Assembly (NCBI RefSeq): GCF_000565015.1 | Contig: NZ_JDFF01000009.1 | Location: forward strand, 1-64,000 | From: Porphyromonas catoniae ATCC 51270 | Lineage (GTDB): Bacteria; Bacteroidota; Bacteroidia; Bacteroidales; Porphyromonadaceae | Length of the DNA: 64,000 bases | Direction of reading: 5' to 3' | Shown: piece by piece, positions 8,717 to 17,396 of the stretch | Layout: every line of letters begins with the position of its first letter | How positions within the stretch are numbered: the first letter of the stretch is position 1 | Made by a program: the position numbers and the translations under genes | The notes under the pieces: model-generated | The model's database searches: none | The model's input: the letters and a program-made list of their open reading frames with translations, nothing else | What the model was told of the DNA's origin: nothing

Positions 8717-9709
8717 ATGCCCTCACCCAAGGATCAGCTCGCAGGGATGCACCGAGCCATCGAAGAGGCTCTCTCCCTCCGCTTCCCAGAGCATCGTCCC
8801 CCCAGTGGACTCTTCTCCCCCATTCACTATACCCTCAGTCTCGGAGGTAAGCGTCTGCGCCCTCTCCTCTCATGTGTAGCCTCCTACTGCTTCACCGAAG
8901 ATTGGCAGAAGTCACTCCCCGCAGCTTTAGCTCTAGAGGTGTTTCACAACTTCACCCTACTGCACGATGACCTCATGGACCGCTCCCCACTACGCCGTGG
9001 GCAGGCGACTGTTTACCGTCGTTGGGGGGACAACACAGCCATCCTCTCTGGGGATGCCATGAGTATCGAGGCCTATGCAGCCCTCGGCGAGGTAACGGAG
9101 TCGAAGAAGCTCCCTTGCCTCCTCAGCATCTTCTCTAAGATGGCTCTAGAGGTATGCGTGGGACAACAGCTGGACATGGAGTACGAAGAGCGTCAGGATG
9201 TCACCGTCAGCGAGTACATGGAGATGATACGTCTGAAGACCTCTGTCCTACTGGGAGCATCGCTCCAGATCGGGTCAATCATTGGTGGGGCTTCCCCCAA
9301 GGTAGCAAGTCAGCTCTATGAGTCAGGCGTTGCCCTTGGGCTAGCCTTCCAGATCCAAGATGACCTGCTCGATGTCTATGGGGATGAGGCGACCTTCGGC
9401 AAACCCATCGGGGGAGACATCATCAACGCTAAGAAGACTCTCCTCCTGCTCTATGCCCTAGAGCAACTGAAGGGACACGAGCTCGAGGAACTGAAGGAAA
9501 TCCTTGCCCTTACCTCGGAGGATCGCCGTAATCAAATTGCCCATGTACGTAGTCTCTACGAAGTAGCTGGCGTACGAACCTACGCAGAGCAGGTAGTCAA
9601 GCAATACACCGCCCGTGCCTATGCCCTCACAGAGGCACTCCCTCTGAGGAGCGAAGGGAAGGAACTCCTCCTCACCCTCTTCGACACTTTAGCTGGAAGG
9701 AAGAGCTAA
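8717..9709 (+). CDS. All-trans polyprenyl diphosphate synthase
   Basis: A 330-residue isoprenoid chain-elongating enzyme. The first aspartate-rich motif is DDLMD at 84-88 (LLHDDLMDRSPLRRG) and the second is DDLLD at 215-219 (FQIQDDLLDVYGD). The N-terminal GGKRLRP motif binds isopentenyl diphosphate. The product is probably geranylgeranyl- to octaprenyl-length diphosphate for quinones; chain length cannot be read with certainty. I chose 8717 because it lies downstream of the promoter element and begins just before conserved sequence. Its stop overlaps the tatD start. Confidence 0.88.
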   Translation: MPSPKDQLAGMHRAIEEALSLRFPEHRPPSGLFSPIHYTLSLGGKRLRPLLSCVASYCFTEDWQKSLPAALALEVFHNFTLLHDDLMDRSPLRRGQATVYRRWGDNTAILSGDAMSIEAYAALGEVTESKKLPCLLSIFSKMALEVCVGQQLDMEYEERQDVTVSEYMEMIRLKTSVLLGASLQIGSIIGGASPKVASQLYESGVALGLAFQIQDDLLDVYGDEATFGKPIGGDIINAKKTLLLLYALEQLKGHELEELKEILALTSEDRRNQIAHVRSLYEVAGVRTYAEQVVKQYTARAYALTEALPLRSEGKELLLTLFDTLAGRKS

Positions 9710-10494
9710 TGGCTACCTCACTCATCGATAGCCATACACATATCTACGGGGAGGAGTTTGACCTCGATCGAGAGGCTATGCTCCAGCGAGCAGACGAAGC
9801 AGGTATCGGGCAGATGGTCTTGCCCTGTGTCGATCGGGAGAGCTACGAGCGTATGCTCCCCCTTGTCGCAGCTCATCCTCTCCGCCTGTTTCCCTGCATC
9901 GGACTTCATCCCACCAGCGTCAAAGAAGATTACCAAGCGGAGCTAACCTACATGAGGGAGCAACTAGAGCTCCATCGCCCCACTGCCATAGGGGAGGTTG
10001 GGTTAGACTTCTATTGGGATCGGACGTATGAGGCAGAGCAGGTAGCAGCTTTCCGAGAGCAATTACAGTGGGCTGCCCGCCTAAATCTCCCCGTGATCCT
10101 ACACATCCGTGAGGCCTTTAGTAAGGCCTTCGAGATACTGAGAGCGGTGGATCTCCCCGAGCTTCATGGGGTCTTCCATAGCTTCACGGGCAGTAGTGAG
10201 GAGCTGGAGGAAGCACTAAGCTTCGAGCGGTTTGCTATCGGTATCAATGGTGTGGTGACCTTTAAGAATAGTTCGTTGAAGGACTATATCACGAGGGTAC
10301 CTCTGGGCAGACTTCTCTTGGAGACTGACGCGCCCTACCTTGCCCCTACTCCCAACAGAGGGAAACGCAATGAACCGAGTTTTCTCCCCCACACTGCCCA
10401 ATTCCTCGCCTCACTCTACGGGCTTAGCTATGACCAACTAACAGAGGTAACGAGCCAGAATGCACGTCGGCTCTTCCGCCTCCCTACACGATAA
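9709..10494 (+). CDS. TatD family metal-dependent DNase/hydrolase
   Basis: A 261-residue TIM-barrel hydrolase. Visible metal ligands are the N-terminal DSHTHIYG, GEVGLDFYWD, VILHIREAF, FHSFTGS and ETDAPYLAPTPNRGKRNEP, which is the complete TatD signature. The family has 3'-5' exonuclease activity on DNA and RNA. The start codon overlaps the last base of the polyprenyl synthase stop, so translation is probably coupled. Which of the two or three bacterial TatD paralogues this is cannot be told from the sequence. Confidence 0.9.
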   Translation: MATSLIDSHTHIYGEEFDLDREAMLQRADEAGIGQMVLPCVDRESYERMLPLVAAHPLRLFPCIGLHPTSVKEDYQAELTYMREQLELHRPTAIGEVGLDFYWDRTYEAEQVAAFREQLQWAARLNLPVILHIREAFSKAFEILRAVDLPELHGVFHSFTGSSEELEEALSFERFAIGINGVVTFKNSSLKDYITRVPLGRLLLETDAPYLAPTPNRGKRNEPSFLPHTAQFLASLYGLSYDQLTEVTSQNARRLFRLPTR

Positions 10495-10508
10495 AAGATT
10501 ATCTACTT

Positions 10509-11108
10509 ATGCAGCACATCTTAGAGTCCTTAATCCGCAAGAATCGTACCTGTCGACGCTTTGACGAGACTGTACGTATTGAGCCTCTCCAGATCAAGCG
10601 TTGGCTGAATGCTATCCGCTACACTGCCTCTATGCGCAACGTACAACCCCTCAAGTACATCATCGTGACGGACCCAGCAGAGTGCAACGAGATTACCGCC
10701 CTACAACGCTGGGCTGCTATGCTCCCCGACTGGGATGGCCCCGAGGTAGGGGAGCGGCCTACTGCCTACCTCATCCAGCTACTTGACACCAACCTTGCCC
10801 CTGCGGCACGCTTTGATGAGGGATTGCAGCTAGAGGCACTCGGTCTACTAGCTAGCGAGGCAGGCTATGGGATGTGTATCTTTCATGGTTATGGAAAGGG
10901 AGACATAGCCCGCATGTATGATCTACCGACACATCTCTCGATTAATGCCGTCATCGCCCTCGGACGCCCCATGGAGACAATTATCCTAGAGGAGGCAAGA
11001 AACCCAGAGGACGTCAAGTACTGGCGAGACGCCGAGGGCAAGCATCACGTCCCCAAGCGTCCCCTAGAGGAGATTATCGTGGAGCCAAATAAACCCTCTA
11101 TATTCTAA
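10509..11108 (+). CDS. Nitroreductase family protein
   Basis: A 199-residue FMN-dependent oxidoreductase fold. The N-terminal LIRKNRTCRRFDETVRI resembles the RRSxRxF FMN-phosphate-binding segment, and later segments (LGLLASEAGYGMCIFHGY, NAVIALGRPMET) fit the family. It is shorter than NfsB-type enzymes, as usual for the compact Bacteroidetes clade. The physiological substrate is unknown. It lies 14 bases after tatD and 10 bases before the glutaminyl cyclase gene, so all four genes from 8.7 kb are likely one transcript. Confidence 0.8.
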   Translation: MQHILESLIRKNRTCRRFDETVRIEPLQIKRWLNAIRYTASMRNVQPLKYIIVTDPAECNEITALQRWAAMLPDWDGPEVGERPTAYLIQLLDTNLAPAARFDEGLQLEALGLLASEAGYGMCIFHGYGKGDIARMYDLPTHLSINAVIALGRPMETIILEEARNPEDVKYWRDAEGKHHVPKRPLEEIIVEPNKPSIF

Positions 11109-11118
11109 GGAAAACCTT

Positions 11119-12111
11119 ATGCAGACCAAGCCCTTCCTCCTCGCCTCTTTGCTCTTAGTCTCTCTTGCCCTGCCTCTCCCGAGCTGTGGGGGTAGTAAGG
11201 CTCAAAGGGAGCATACAGAGACCACCGAAGAGCCTAGACGAGCTCCTCAGCCCTTTGATGCCGACTCTGCCTATAGCTATGTGGCCAGCCAAGTAGCCTT
11301 CGGTCCTCGGGTACCAGGGAGTGTAGCACACACCTCCTGTGCCTCATGGATCGAGGCTAAGCTCAAGAGCTGGGGCTACGTGGTGACACTACAAACCTTT
11401 AAGGACAAGGATTACTTCGGGAAAGAAGTCCAAGGGAGAAACATCATCGCTACCCGACATCCAGAGGGGACGGGCGAACGCATCCTCCTCATGGCCCATT
11501 GGGACACTCGCCCCGTGGCTGACCATGATCCTGACACATCTGCCCAAGGCAAAGCGATCCTCGGAGCTGATGATGGGGCAAGTGGAGTGGGCGTACTACT
11601 CGAGATCGCTCGTCAGGAGAGCCTTACCCCAAGAGACAAGGCAATTGACTTCGTATTCTTCGATTTAGAGGATGGTGGGCACAGTCAGAGCGATGAGACC
11701 TGGTGCCTTGGCTCCACCTACTGGGCCACCCATCCCCATACCCCGAGCTACAAGGCTCGCTATGGTATCCTCCTCGATATGGTCGGGGCACAGGGTGCGC
11801 GCTTCTATTGGGAGACACTCTCCAAGGATGTTGCCCGCCCTACCCTATCTACCCTCTGGGGGGTAGCCTCCCAGCTGGGCTGGGGAAGCTACTTTGTGCA
11901 AGCCGATGGTGGAGCAATGACGGATGACCACGTCCCCGTCGTTCGCCATCTCGGCATACCCGTAGTGGACATCATTAACTTCGACCCCAACCGTCCCACA
12001 GGCTTCGGGGCTCATTGGCATAGGATGGGGGATAACATGAATGTAATCCTCAAGGAAACCCTCCAAGCCGTAGGCGAGACCGTCCGTACGGCTCTGCACG
12101 AAGAGCTTTAG
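11119..12111 (+). CDS. Glutaminyl-peptide cyclotransferase-like M28 family lipoprotein
   Basis: A 330-residue protein with lipobox Cys23 (LPLPSC), so a periplasm-facing lipoprotein. The M28-type zinc-hydrolase core shows AHWDTRPVADHD, GADDGASGVG (D151 as likely metal ligand), FDLEDGG (E184) and a C-terminal DDHVPVVRHLGIPVVDII. This matches the animal-like glutaminyl cyclases of Porphyromonas, which turn N-terminal Gln of exported proteins into pyroglutamate. The assignment fits well with the AxA|Q signal peptides of seven other proteins in this window. A plain aminopeptidase is the alternative. Confidence 0.82.
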   Translation: MQTKPFLLASLLLVSLALPLPSCGGSKAQREHTETTEEPRRAPQPFDADSAYSYVASQVAFGPRVPGSVAHTSCASWIEAKLKSWGYVVTLQTFKDKDYFGKEVQGRNIIATRHPEGTGERILLMAHWDTRPVADHDPDTSAQGKAILGADDGASGVGVLLEIARQESLTPRDKAIDFVFFDLEDGGHSQSDETWCLGSTYWATHPHTPSYKARYGILLDMVGAQGARFYWETLSKDVARPTLSTLWGVASQLGWGSYFVQADGGAMTDDHVPVVRHLGIPVVDIINFDPNRPTGFGAHWHRMGDNMNVILKETLQAVGETVRTALHEEL

Positions 12112-12159
12112 GCAGGTGAACTTTCTTCATCTAAAAATTCTTTCTCAAAAGGGGGCTAG

Positions 12160-12245
12160 AGGTACTGAGGGAACCTCACCAGAGGTATCCCCGTAACCTG
12201 CCGGCAGGTACCGAGGATACCTCTAGTGAGATTACGGGGATACCT
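12160..12245. repeat. Four-unit palindrome array (family C, 23-bp pitch)
   Basis: Four units begin at 12160, 12183, 12206 and 12229, exactly 23 bases apart. Each is AGGT, about nine bases, then ACCT (for example AGGTATCCCCGTAACCT); the fourth is degenerate (AGATTAC). Spacers are about six bases and contain little conservation. The same family occurs at 56191-56276. It lies between two same-strand genes. Confidence 0.88.
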
Positions 12246-12344
12246 ATCTTGAGCTTCGCTCATTCCCCATCCACACCTCTCTCTGGCATACCTCCCACTC
12301 CCCTACAGCCCCTCGCACTGATTTATGACAAGTAAACGAAATAT

Positions 12345-12767
12345 ATGCCTACTATAAACGAACTACAAGATGAGATAATAGAGGAGTTCTCTGCTCTAGA
12401 TGACTGGATGGACCGCTATGCCCTCATCATCGATCTAGGGAATACGCTCGAGCCACTACCAGAGAGCGATAAGACACCGACGAACATCATAGAGGGATGT
12501 CAGAGTCGTGTATGGATTACCGCTAGCTACTCCGAGGGCAAGGTACACTTCCGTGGGGAGAGTGACGCCATCATTGTCAAAGGGATTGTCAGTCTCCTAC
12601 TTCGAGTACTGGATGGGCAAACTCCAGAGGACATCCTAGCCTCAGATCTCTACTTCATCAAGGAGATAGGTCTCTCCGAGCACCTCTCCCCGACACGCTC
12701 AAACGGCCTCGTCTCGATGCTCCGTCAGATGCGCCTCTTTGCAGCCGCCTTCGCTGGGCAGGTTTAG
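12345..12767 (+). CDS. SufE family sulfur-acceptor protein
   Basis: A 140-residue cytoplasmic protein. The cysteine that takes persulfide sulfur from the cysteine desulfurase is C52 in the hallmark EGCQSRVWI. The whole family-length fold is present. SufE passes sulfur to the SufBCD scaffold during iron-sulfur cluster assembly. No suf operon adjoins it; it is followed after 24 bases by the GH92 gene, an unrelated partner that may simply share the transcript. Confidence 0.9.
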   Translation: MPTINELQDEIIEEFSALDDWMDRYALIIDLGNTLEPLPESDKTPTNIIEGCQSRVWITASYSEGKVHFRGESDAIIVKGIVSLLLRVLDGQTPEDILASDLYFIKEIGLSEHLSPTRSNGLVSMLRQMRLFAAAFAGQV

Positions 12768-12791
12768 TCCTATTCGTTTTACTCTTTACTT

Positions 12792-15083
12792 ATGTTCGTA
12801 TCCAAGCTCTTCACCGCAGGCGCAGCCCTTCTCCTCGGGGCTTCAGTCCTTAGTTCGTGCTCTCCTCGCACCTCCGAAGCCCCTCTAGACGAGCGATTAC
12901 TCTCCTATGTAGACCCCTTCATTGGGACGGGTGAGCATGGGCATACCTTCCCCGGGGCTACCCGTCCGAATGCGATGGTGCAGTTCAGCCCAGATACCCA
13001 TCTCTTGGCCTGGGATGCTAGCAGTGGTTACCACGCCTCGGACAGTGCGATCCACGCCTTTAGCCTCACACACCTCTCTGGAACGGGCGTAGGGGATCTC
13101 GGGGATGTTGCCCTGCTACCCTATAGCGGTCTGGATAGCCTCCGCCCCATAGCTACCTTTGATAAGGCCAATGAGCAAGCTACGCCGGGTAACTACACGG
13201 TACTCTTATCCAACTTTGGGGTACAAGTAGAGCTAACCTCCACGGAGCGGGTAGGACTGATGCGAGCGACCTATAGCGACAGCACGGAGCGTCGCCTGCT
13301 CCTTGACCTAAGCCATATCCTTCAGCCAAATTGGGGACACGCTGTGGTTGGCAATGACTTACAGATGCTCAATGACTCTACGCTCCAGGGTACCTTCTAT
13401 ACGAAGGGCTGGGCAGAGCATCATCAGTTGAGCTACGTGATACGTCTTAGTTCGCCCGCCGATAGCCTGGTACTCGTCCGTGATGCGAAAGAGCGGGTAC
13501 GCCTATCCTCAGGTTACACCTCGACAAAGGACACCTCTGACCTCAAGCTCCATATCTACCTGCCGAGTGGCACGGAGCCTATCCTAGTGAAAGCTGGTCT
13601 ATCCGCAGTCTCTCCCGAGGGTGCGATGAAAAACCTCGAGGCAGAACTCCCCCATTGGGACTACGAGCATGTTCGCCACGAGAGCCGTCAAGCCTGGGCC
13701 GAGGTCTTGAATAAGATCCAAATCGAGACTCAGGATACAACCGTCCTACGTAACTTCTATACGGCTCTCTACCATGCCCACATAGCTCCGTATAACTATC
13801 AGGATGTCGATGGCTCCTTCCGTGGGATGGATAAGCAGGTGCATAAGAATGCAAATCCCCAAGACGGACACTATACCGTCTTCTCCCTCTGGGACACATA
13901 CCGTGCGCTGCATCCCCTGCTGACGATCATAGACCCTGACCGTGCTCTACGCTACGGACGTAGTTTGGTCAGCGACTACGAAGAGGGGACAATCCTGCCT
14001 CGTTGGCCTTTGGCATCCAACTATACTGGCTGTATGCCTGCCTATCACTCGGTGAGCGTGCTAGCAGACCTTGTGGCTAAGGGCATTGCCAAGGACGAAG
14101 ACTTGCGCCATTGGACAGAGGCAGCACAACGTAGCTCCATCTATCGAGAAGATCTTGCACGGAAATTCGCCGGATCCCGAGAGCTAGACCTCATCACACG
14201 TCATCCATACTACAAGGAGAAGTACGGCTTTGTCCCAGCCGACTCCGTACCCGAGAGTGTGAGCTGGGGTGTAGAGATGGCCTACGATGACTGGTGCATC
14301 GCTCGTATCGCAGAGGCTGCAGGCCTCGACTCAGTAGCAAAGGAATACGACAAGCGTGGCCTCTACTACAGACGCTACTGGGACAAGGAAACGAACCTCA
14401 TGCGACCCGTACTCGGGAATGGACAATTCCGTACACCATTTAACCCTAGATACTCTGCTCATGGTAAGAGCGACTACACCGAGGGTAACGCCTATCAGTG
14501 GAGCTTCTATGCGCCACACGACATGCAGGGCTTCCTCGCCACCATGGGAGGGAAGCACGTACTAGAGACTAACCTTGACACCCTCTTCACCACTTCATCA
14601 CGCATCGATGGGGCAGAGCAGTCTGGCGATATAACGGGACTGATTGGTCAGTATGCCCATGGCAACGAACCCAGCCATCATATCGCCTATCTCTACAACT
14701 ATACCTCCTCCCCTCACAAGGGACAGGCTATACTGGACACCGTACTACGTCACTTCTATCAGCCCACGCCCGGAGGAATCATTGGCAACGAAGACTGCGG
14801 GCAGATGTCAGCTTGGTATATCCTCAGTGCCCTAGGCTTCTATCAGATATGCCCCGGGAAGGCTGAATATACCCTTGGCCGTCCCCTCGTGGATCGTGCT
14901 ACGCTGAACCTCCCAAGGGGGAAATTCGTCATTGAGGTACAGGGCAACAGCAAAGCCAATAAGTACGTACAGTCAGCCTCCATCAACGGACGAGATATTA
15001 CCCAGACGCTCTCCTTCTCACATAGTGATCTGCGCCCCGGAGGTAAGCTCCTCATCGTCATGGGACCTTCCCCTCGGAAGTAG
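12792..15083 (+). CDS. GH92 family alpha-1,2-mannosidase lipoprotein
   Basis: A 763-residue lipoprotein (lipobox Cys23, VLSSC). The sequence shows FIGTGEHGHTFPGATRPNAMVQ near the N-terminus, the SLWDTYRALHP segment, the EGNAYQWSFYAPHDMQG segment and GNEDCGQMSAWY toward the end, all typical of calcium-dependent exo-mannosidases that trim N-glycans of host glycoproteins. It stands outside any SusC/SusD locus, so released mannose uptake must be handled elsewhere. Full length for the family (about 730-770). Confidence 0.92.
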   Translation: MFVSKLFTAGAALLLGASVLSSCSPRTSEAPLDERLLSYVDPFIGTGEHGHTFPGATRPNAMVQFSPDTHLLAWDASSGYHASDSAIHAFSLTHLSGTGVGDLGDVALLPYSGLDSLRPIATFDKANEQATPGNYTVLLSNFGVQVELTSTERVGLMRATYSDSTERRLLLDLSHILQPNWGHAVVGNDLQMLNDSTLQGTFYTKGWAEHHQLSYVIRLSSPADSLVLVRDAKERVRLSSGYTSTKDTSDLKLHIYLPSGTEPILVKAGLSAVSPEGAMKNLEAELPHWDYEHVRHESRQAWAEVLNKIQIETQDTTVLRNFYTALYHAHIAPYNYQDVDGSFRGMDKQVHKNANPQDGHYTVFSLWDTYRALHPLLTIIDPDRALRYGRSLVSDYEEGTILPRWPLASNYTGCMPAYHSVSVLADLVAKGIAKDEDLRHWTEAAQRSSIYREDLARKFAGSRELDLITRHPYYKEKYGFVPADSVPESVSWGVEMAYDDWCIARIAEAAGLDSVAKEYDKRGLYYRRYWDKETNLMRPVLGNGQFRTPFNPRYSAHGKSDYTEGNAYQWSFYAPHDMQGFLATMGGKHVLETNLDTLFTTSSRIDGAEQSGDITGLIGQYAHGNEPSHHIAYLYNYTSSPHKGQAILDTVLRHFYQPTPGGIIGNEDCGQMSAWYILSALGFYQICPGKAEYTLGRPLVDRATLNLPRGKFVIEVQGNSKANKYVQSASINGRDITQTLSFSHSDLRPGGKLLIVMGPSPRK

Positions 15084-15230
15084 TCATGTCTCATGATTGA
15101 TTCTATTTCCTTATGCCTTTGCGAGCGTAAGCATTGGAGGTAAGGTCTGCAATTACAACACCTCCTACCATAGCTAAAGGCAGAGCGGATTCAAAGCACT
15201 AAATCTCGGCATCAGTGCCGATGACCTTCT

Positions 15231-15355
15231 TTCTCCTATAGGGTAATCTCATTTATCCTATAGGAGAATTTCTTTTTGCCTATAGGAGAAAAACATTTAT
15301 CCTATAAGAGAAAACTGTTTGTCCTATAAGAGAAATAAACTGCACCTCTAGGCAA
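15231..15355. repeat. Six-unit palindrome array (family D, 22-bp pitch)
   Basis: The core CCTATA(G/A) begins at 15235, 15257, 15279, 15301, 15323 and 15345, exactly 22 bases apart. The best copies read TCCTATAGGAGAA, with TCCTATAGGA palindromic. The fourth and fifth copies have the variant CCTATAAGAGAAA and the sixth (CCTCTAGG) is degenerate. It lies in the convergent gap between the GH92 and mmdB genes, together with a large hairpin at 15450-15500. Nothing else is seen in 15084-15518. Confidence 0.9.
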
Positions 15356-15449
15356 GTTTTCTGAAGCCTGTACATTCTAGTACCCCACGACCTCTTTCAT
15401 CAGGCATCTACCAGCGGATAAGCATACGAGTACAAAAGATCCCCTAGCA

Positions 15450-15500
15450 GAAAGTAAATCGGCGTACTGCACATCATGTGCAGTACGCCGATCTACTTTC
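15450..15500. terminator. Long bidirectional hairpin between GH92 and mmdB
   Basis: GAAAGTA then ATCGGCGTACTGCACA pairs with the mirror arm ending TACTTTC; one A/C mismatch interrupts a stem of about 23 pairs with a 3-base loop. It is 19 bases beyond the mmdB stop and serves the minus-strand operon; it could also end plus-strand transcription from GH92. Confidence 0.85.
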
Positions 15501-15518
15501 CAAAGTGACTGAAACGCC

Positions 15519-16673
15519 CTAAGCGAGGAAGCTAAGCAGAATACCCGCTGCGACAGCCGACCCGATCACCCCTGCGACATTCGGCCCCATGGCATGCATG
15601 AGGAGGTAGTTCGTAGGGTCGTACTCGAGACCAAGGGTCTGCGAGATACGGGCAGAGTCAGGGACAGCAGACACACCAGCGTTACCGATAAGTGGATTGA
15701 GCTTGTTCTCTGGCTTGAGGAAGAGGTTAAAGAACTTCACGAAGAGTACCCCACTACAAGTAGCGATAACAAAGGAGAAGGCACCGAGGCCGAAGATCAA
15801 CACAGAGTTACCCGTGAGGAACTCCGTTGCCTGCGTAGAGGCACCGACCGTGACACCAAGTAGGATGGTCACCGTATCGATCAGTGGACCCTTCGCCGTA
15901 TCGGCTAGTCGCTTCGTCACACCACTCTCACGCAACAGGTTCCCAAAGAAGAGCATCCCGAGCAGAGGTAGTGCTGGTGGCACAAGCATCGTCGTAAGGA
16001 GTAGCCCTGCAATCGGGAAGATGATCTTCTCTGTCTGGGATACCTGACGAGGACGCTTCATACGCATTACTCGCTCCTTCTTCGTAGTCAGGAGACGCAT
16101 GAAGGGGGGCTGTATCACAGGTACGAGAGCCATGTAGGAGTAAGCCGACACGGCGATAGCACCTAGGAGGTGTGGAGCCAGTCTATTGGAGAGGAAGATT
16201 GCCGTAGGGCCATCTGCTCCTCCGATAATACCGATAGCTCCAGCCTCGGGGGGCGTGAAGCCTAGCTGTAGGGCAGTCATATAGGCGGCGAAGATACCGA
16301 ACTGTGCTGCTGCCCCTACGAGCATGAGCTTGGGGTTAGAGATAAGAGCCGTGAAGTCTGTCATCGCCCCAATGCCAAGGAAGATCAAAGGAGGATACCA
16401 CCCCTGACGCACACCTTGGTAGAGGATATTGAGGACAGATCCTTCTTCGTAGATACCTACCTGCATCCCATTGAGCATCGGTATGTTCCCAATGAGCATA
16501 CCGAAGCCGATGGGGATAAGGAGGAGAGGCTCAAACTCATATCTGATGGCCAAGAAGATGAAGAGCAGACCCACCAAGATCATGATGAGGTGCCCCATCG
16601 TTGCATTCGCTATTCCCGTGAAGGAATAGAACGTCTGCATATTCTCAACCAGAAAGCCCCAGAAGGAGGACAT
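15519..16673 (-). CDS. mmdB: Na+-translocating decarboxylase beta subunit
   Basis: A 384-residue polytopic inner membrane protein of the OadB/MmdB/GcdB family. Diagnostic segments are GAIGIIGGADGPTAIFLSNR, LLGVTVGASTQATEFL, and NPLIGNAGVSAVPDSARISQ. It decarboxylates carboxybiotin and couples that to Na+ export. It is last of the gene set: the order is mmdA, mmdD, small ORF, mmdC, mmdB. With the epimerase upstream this points to methylmalonyl-CoA rather than oxaloacetate as substrate, i.e. propionate formation from succinate. Confidence 0.92.
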   Translation of the reverse strand: MSSFWGFLVENMQTFYSFTGIANATMGHLIMILVGLLFIFLAIRYEFEPLLLIPIGFGMLIGNIPMLNGMQVGIYEEGSVLNILYQGVRQGWYPPLIFLGIGAMTDFTALISNPKLMLVGAAAQFGIFAAYMTALQLGFTPPEAGAIGIIGGADGPTAIFLSNRLAPHLLGAIAVSAYSYMALVPVIQPPFMRLLTTKKERVMRMKRPRQVSQTEKIIFPIAGLLLTTMLVPPALPLLGMLFFGNLLRESGVTKRLADTAKGPLIDTVTILLGVTVGASTQATEFLTGNSVLIFGLGAFSFVIATCSGVLFVKFFNLFLKPENKLNPLIGNAGVSAVPDSARISQTLGLEYDPTNYLLMHAMGPNVAGVIGSAVAAGILLSFLA

Positions 16674-16680
16674 AGCTAGA

Positions 16681-17166
16681 CTAACCTATGATTACGATAT
16701 CAGAGCCTTCGAGGATGTTATCCCCCTTAGCTACCTTGATGGCCGTGATTACACCGTCGCACTCTGCGTTGATGCTGTTCTCCATCTTCATAGCCTCTAG
16801 GATAGCCACCGTCTGACCAACCTTGACCGTGTCTCCGACTGCTACCTTGATGTCGAGGATGACACCTGGCAGAGGAGACTGTACGGCCGTACCCTTACCA
16901 GCAGGAGCAGGCTCTGCGGCAGGAGCAGCTGCGGGAGCGATAGGCTGTGGAGCAGCGGGAGCTGCGGCAGGAGCAGGTGCGGGAGCAGGAGCTGCTGGTG
17001 CGGCGGGCTTAGCTGCGGGACGAGCGGGAGCTGCGGTGAAGCCTTCGGTGAGGATATCTACCTTGTAGGAGACACCATTTACTTCGACTGCTGCCGTGTT
17101 ACCTTCGAGGTCGATGATGGCCACGCTGTACTCATTGCCATTGATCTTATACTTATACTCTTTCAT
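16681..17166 (-). CDS. mmdC: Biotin carboxyl carrier subunit of methylmalonyl-CoA decarboxylase
   Basis: A 161-residue biotin protein. The N-terminal 45 residues form a small lead domain, residues about 46-92 are an Ala/Pro-rich flexible linker, and the C-terminal biotinyl domain has EAMKM at 124-128, with K127 the biotin site. It carries CO2 between MmdA and MmdB. Seven bases separate it from mmdB. The linker's repetitive GC-rich coding DNA is a possible site of length variation. Confidence 0.93.
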   Translation of the reverse strand: MKEYKYKINGNEYSVAIIDLEGNTAAVEVNGVSYKVDILTEGFTAAPARPAAKPAAPAAPAPAPAPAAAPAAPQPIAPAAAPAAEPAPAGKGTAVQSPLPGVILDIKVAVGDTVKVGQTVAILEAMKMENSINAECDGVITAIKVAKGDNILEGSDIVIIG

Positions 17167-17200
17167 TATGTGTGAGCGTTTGATTTGCGATTGGGATGAA

Positions 17201-17377
17201 CTATTGGGAAGGGAGCTGACGCATCGTGTGGCTCTTAGAGCTCCATGGAGAGGGGACTACACCACGCTTGATGGTCAGGACATAGGATTCCTGATCGTGG
17301 AGGTGCTTGCCGAGCTCTTCGTGGAGGGCATAAGAGATCGCTGCGAATACTTCCTTGAGGTTCGGTTCCTGCTGCAT
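17201..17377 (-). CDS. 58-residue paralogue of the MmdD tail
   Basis: An ATG at 17377 opens a 58-codon frame ending TAG at 17201, filling the gap between mmdD (stop 17397) and mmdC (start 17166). The protein starts MQQEPNLKEVFAAISYALHE and continues to ESYVLTIKRG. Its EV-x-AAIS-x-AL...EL...ESYVLTI pattern matches the MmdD C-terminus (EVAAAISLAL...ESYVLTIRH). It has no membrane segment. Known small hypothetical genes sit in this spot in related operons, as far as I recall. A role in stabilising the soluble part of the decarboxylase is inferred. Confidence 0.8.
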   Translation of the reverse strand: MQQEPNLKEVFAAISYALHEELGKHLHDQESYVLTIKRGVVPSPWSSKSHTMRQLPSQ

Positions 17378-17396
17378 AATATGAGGTTATCGATTA

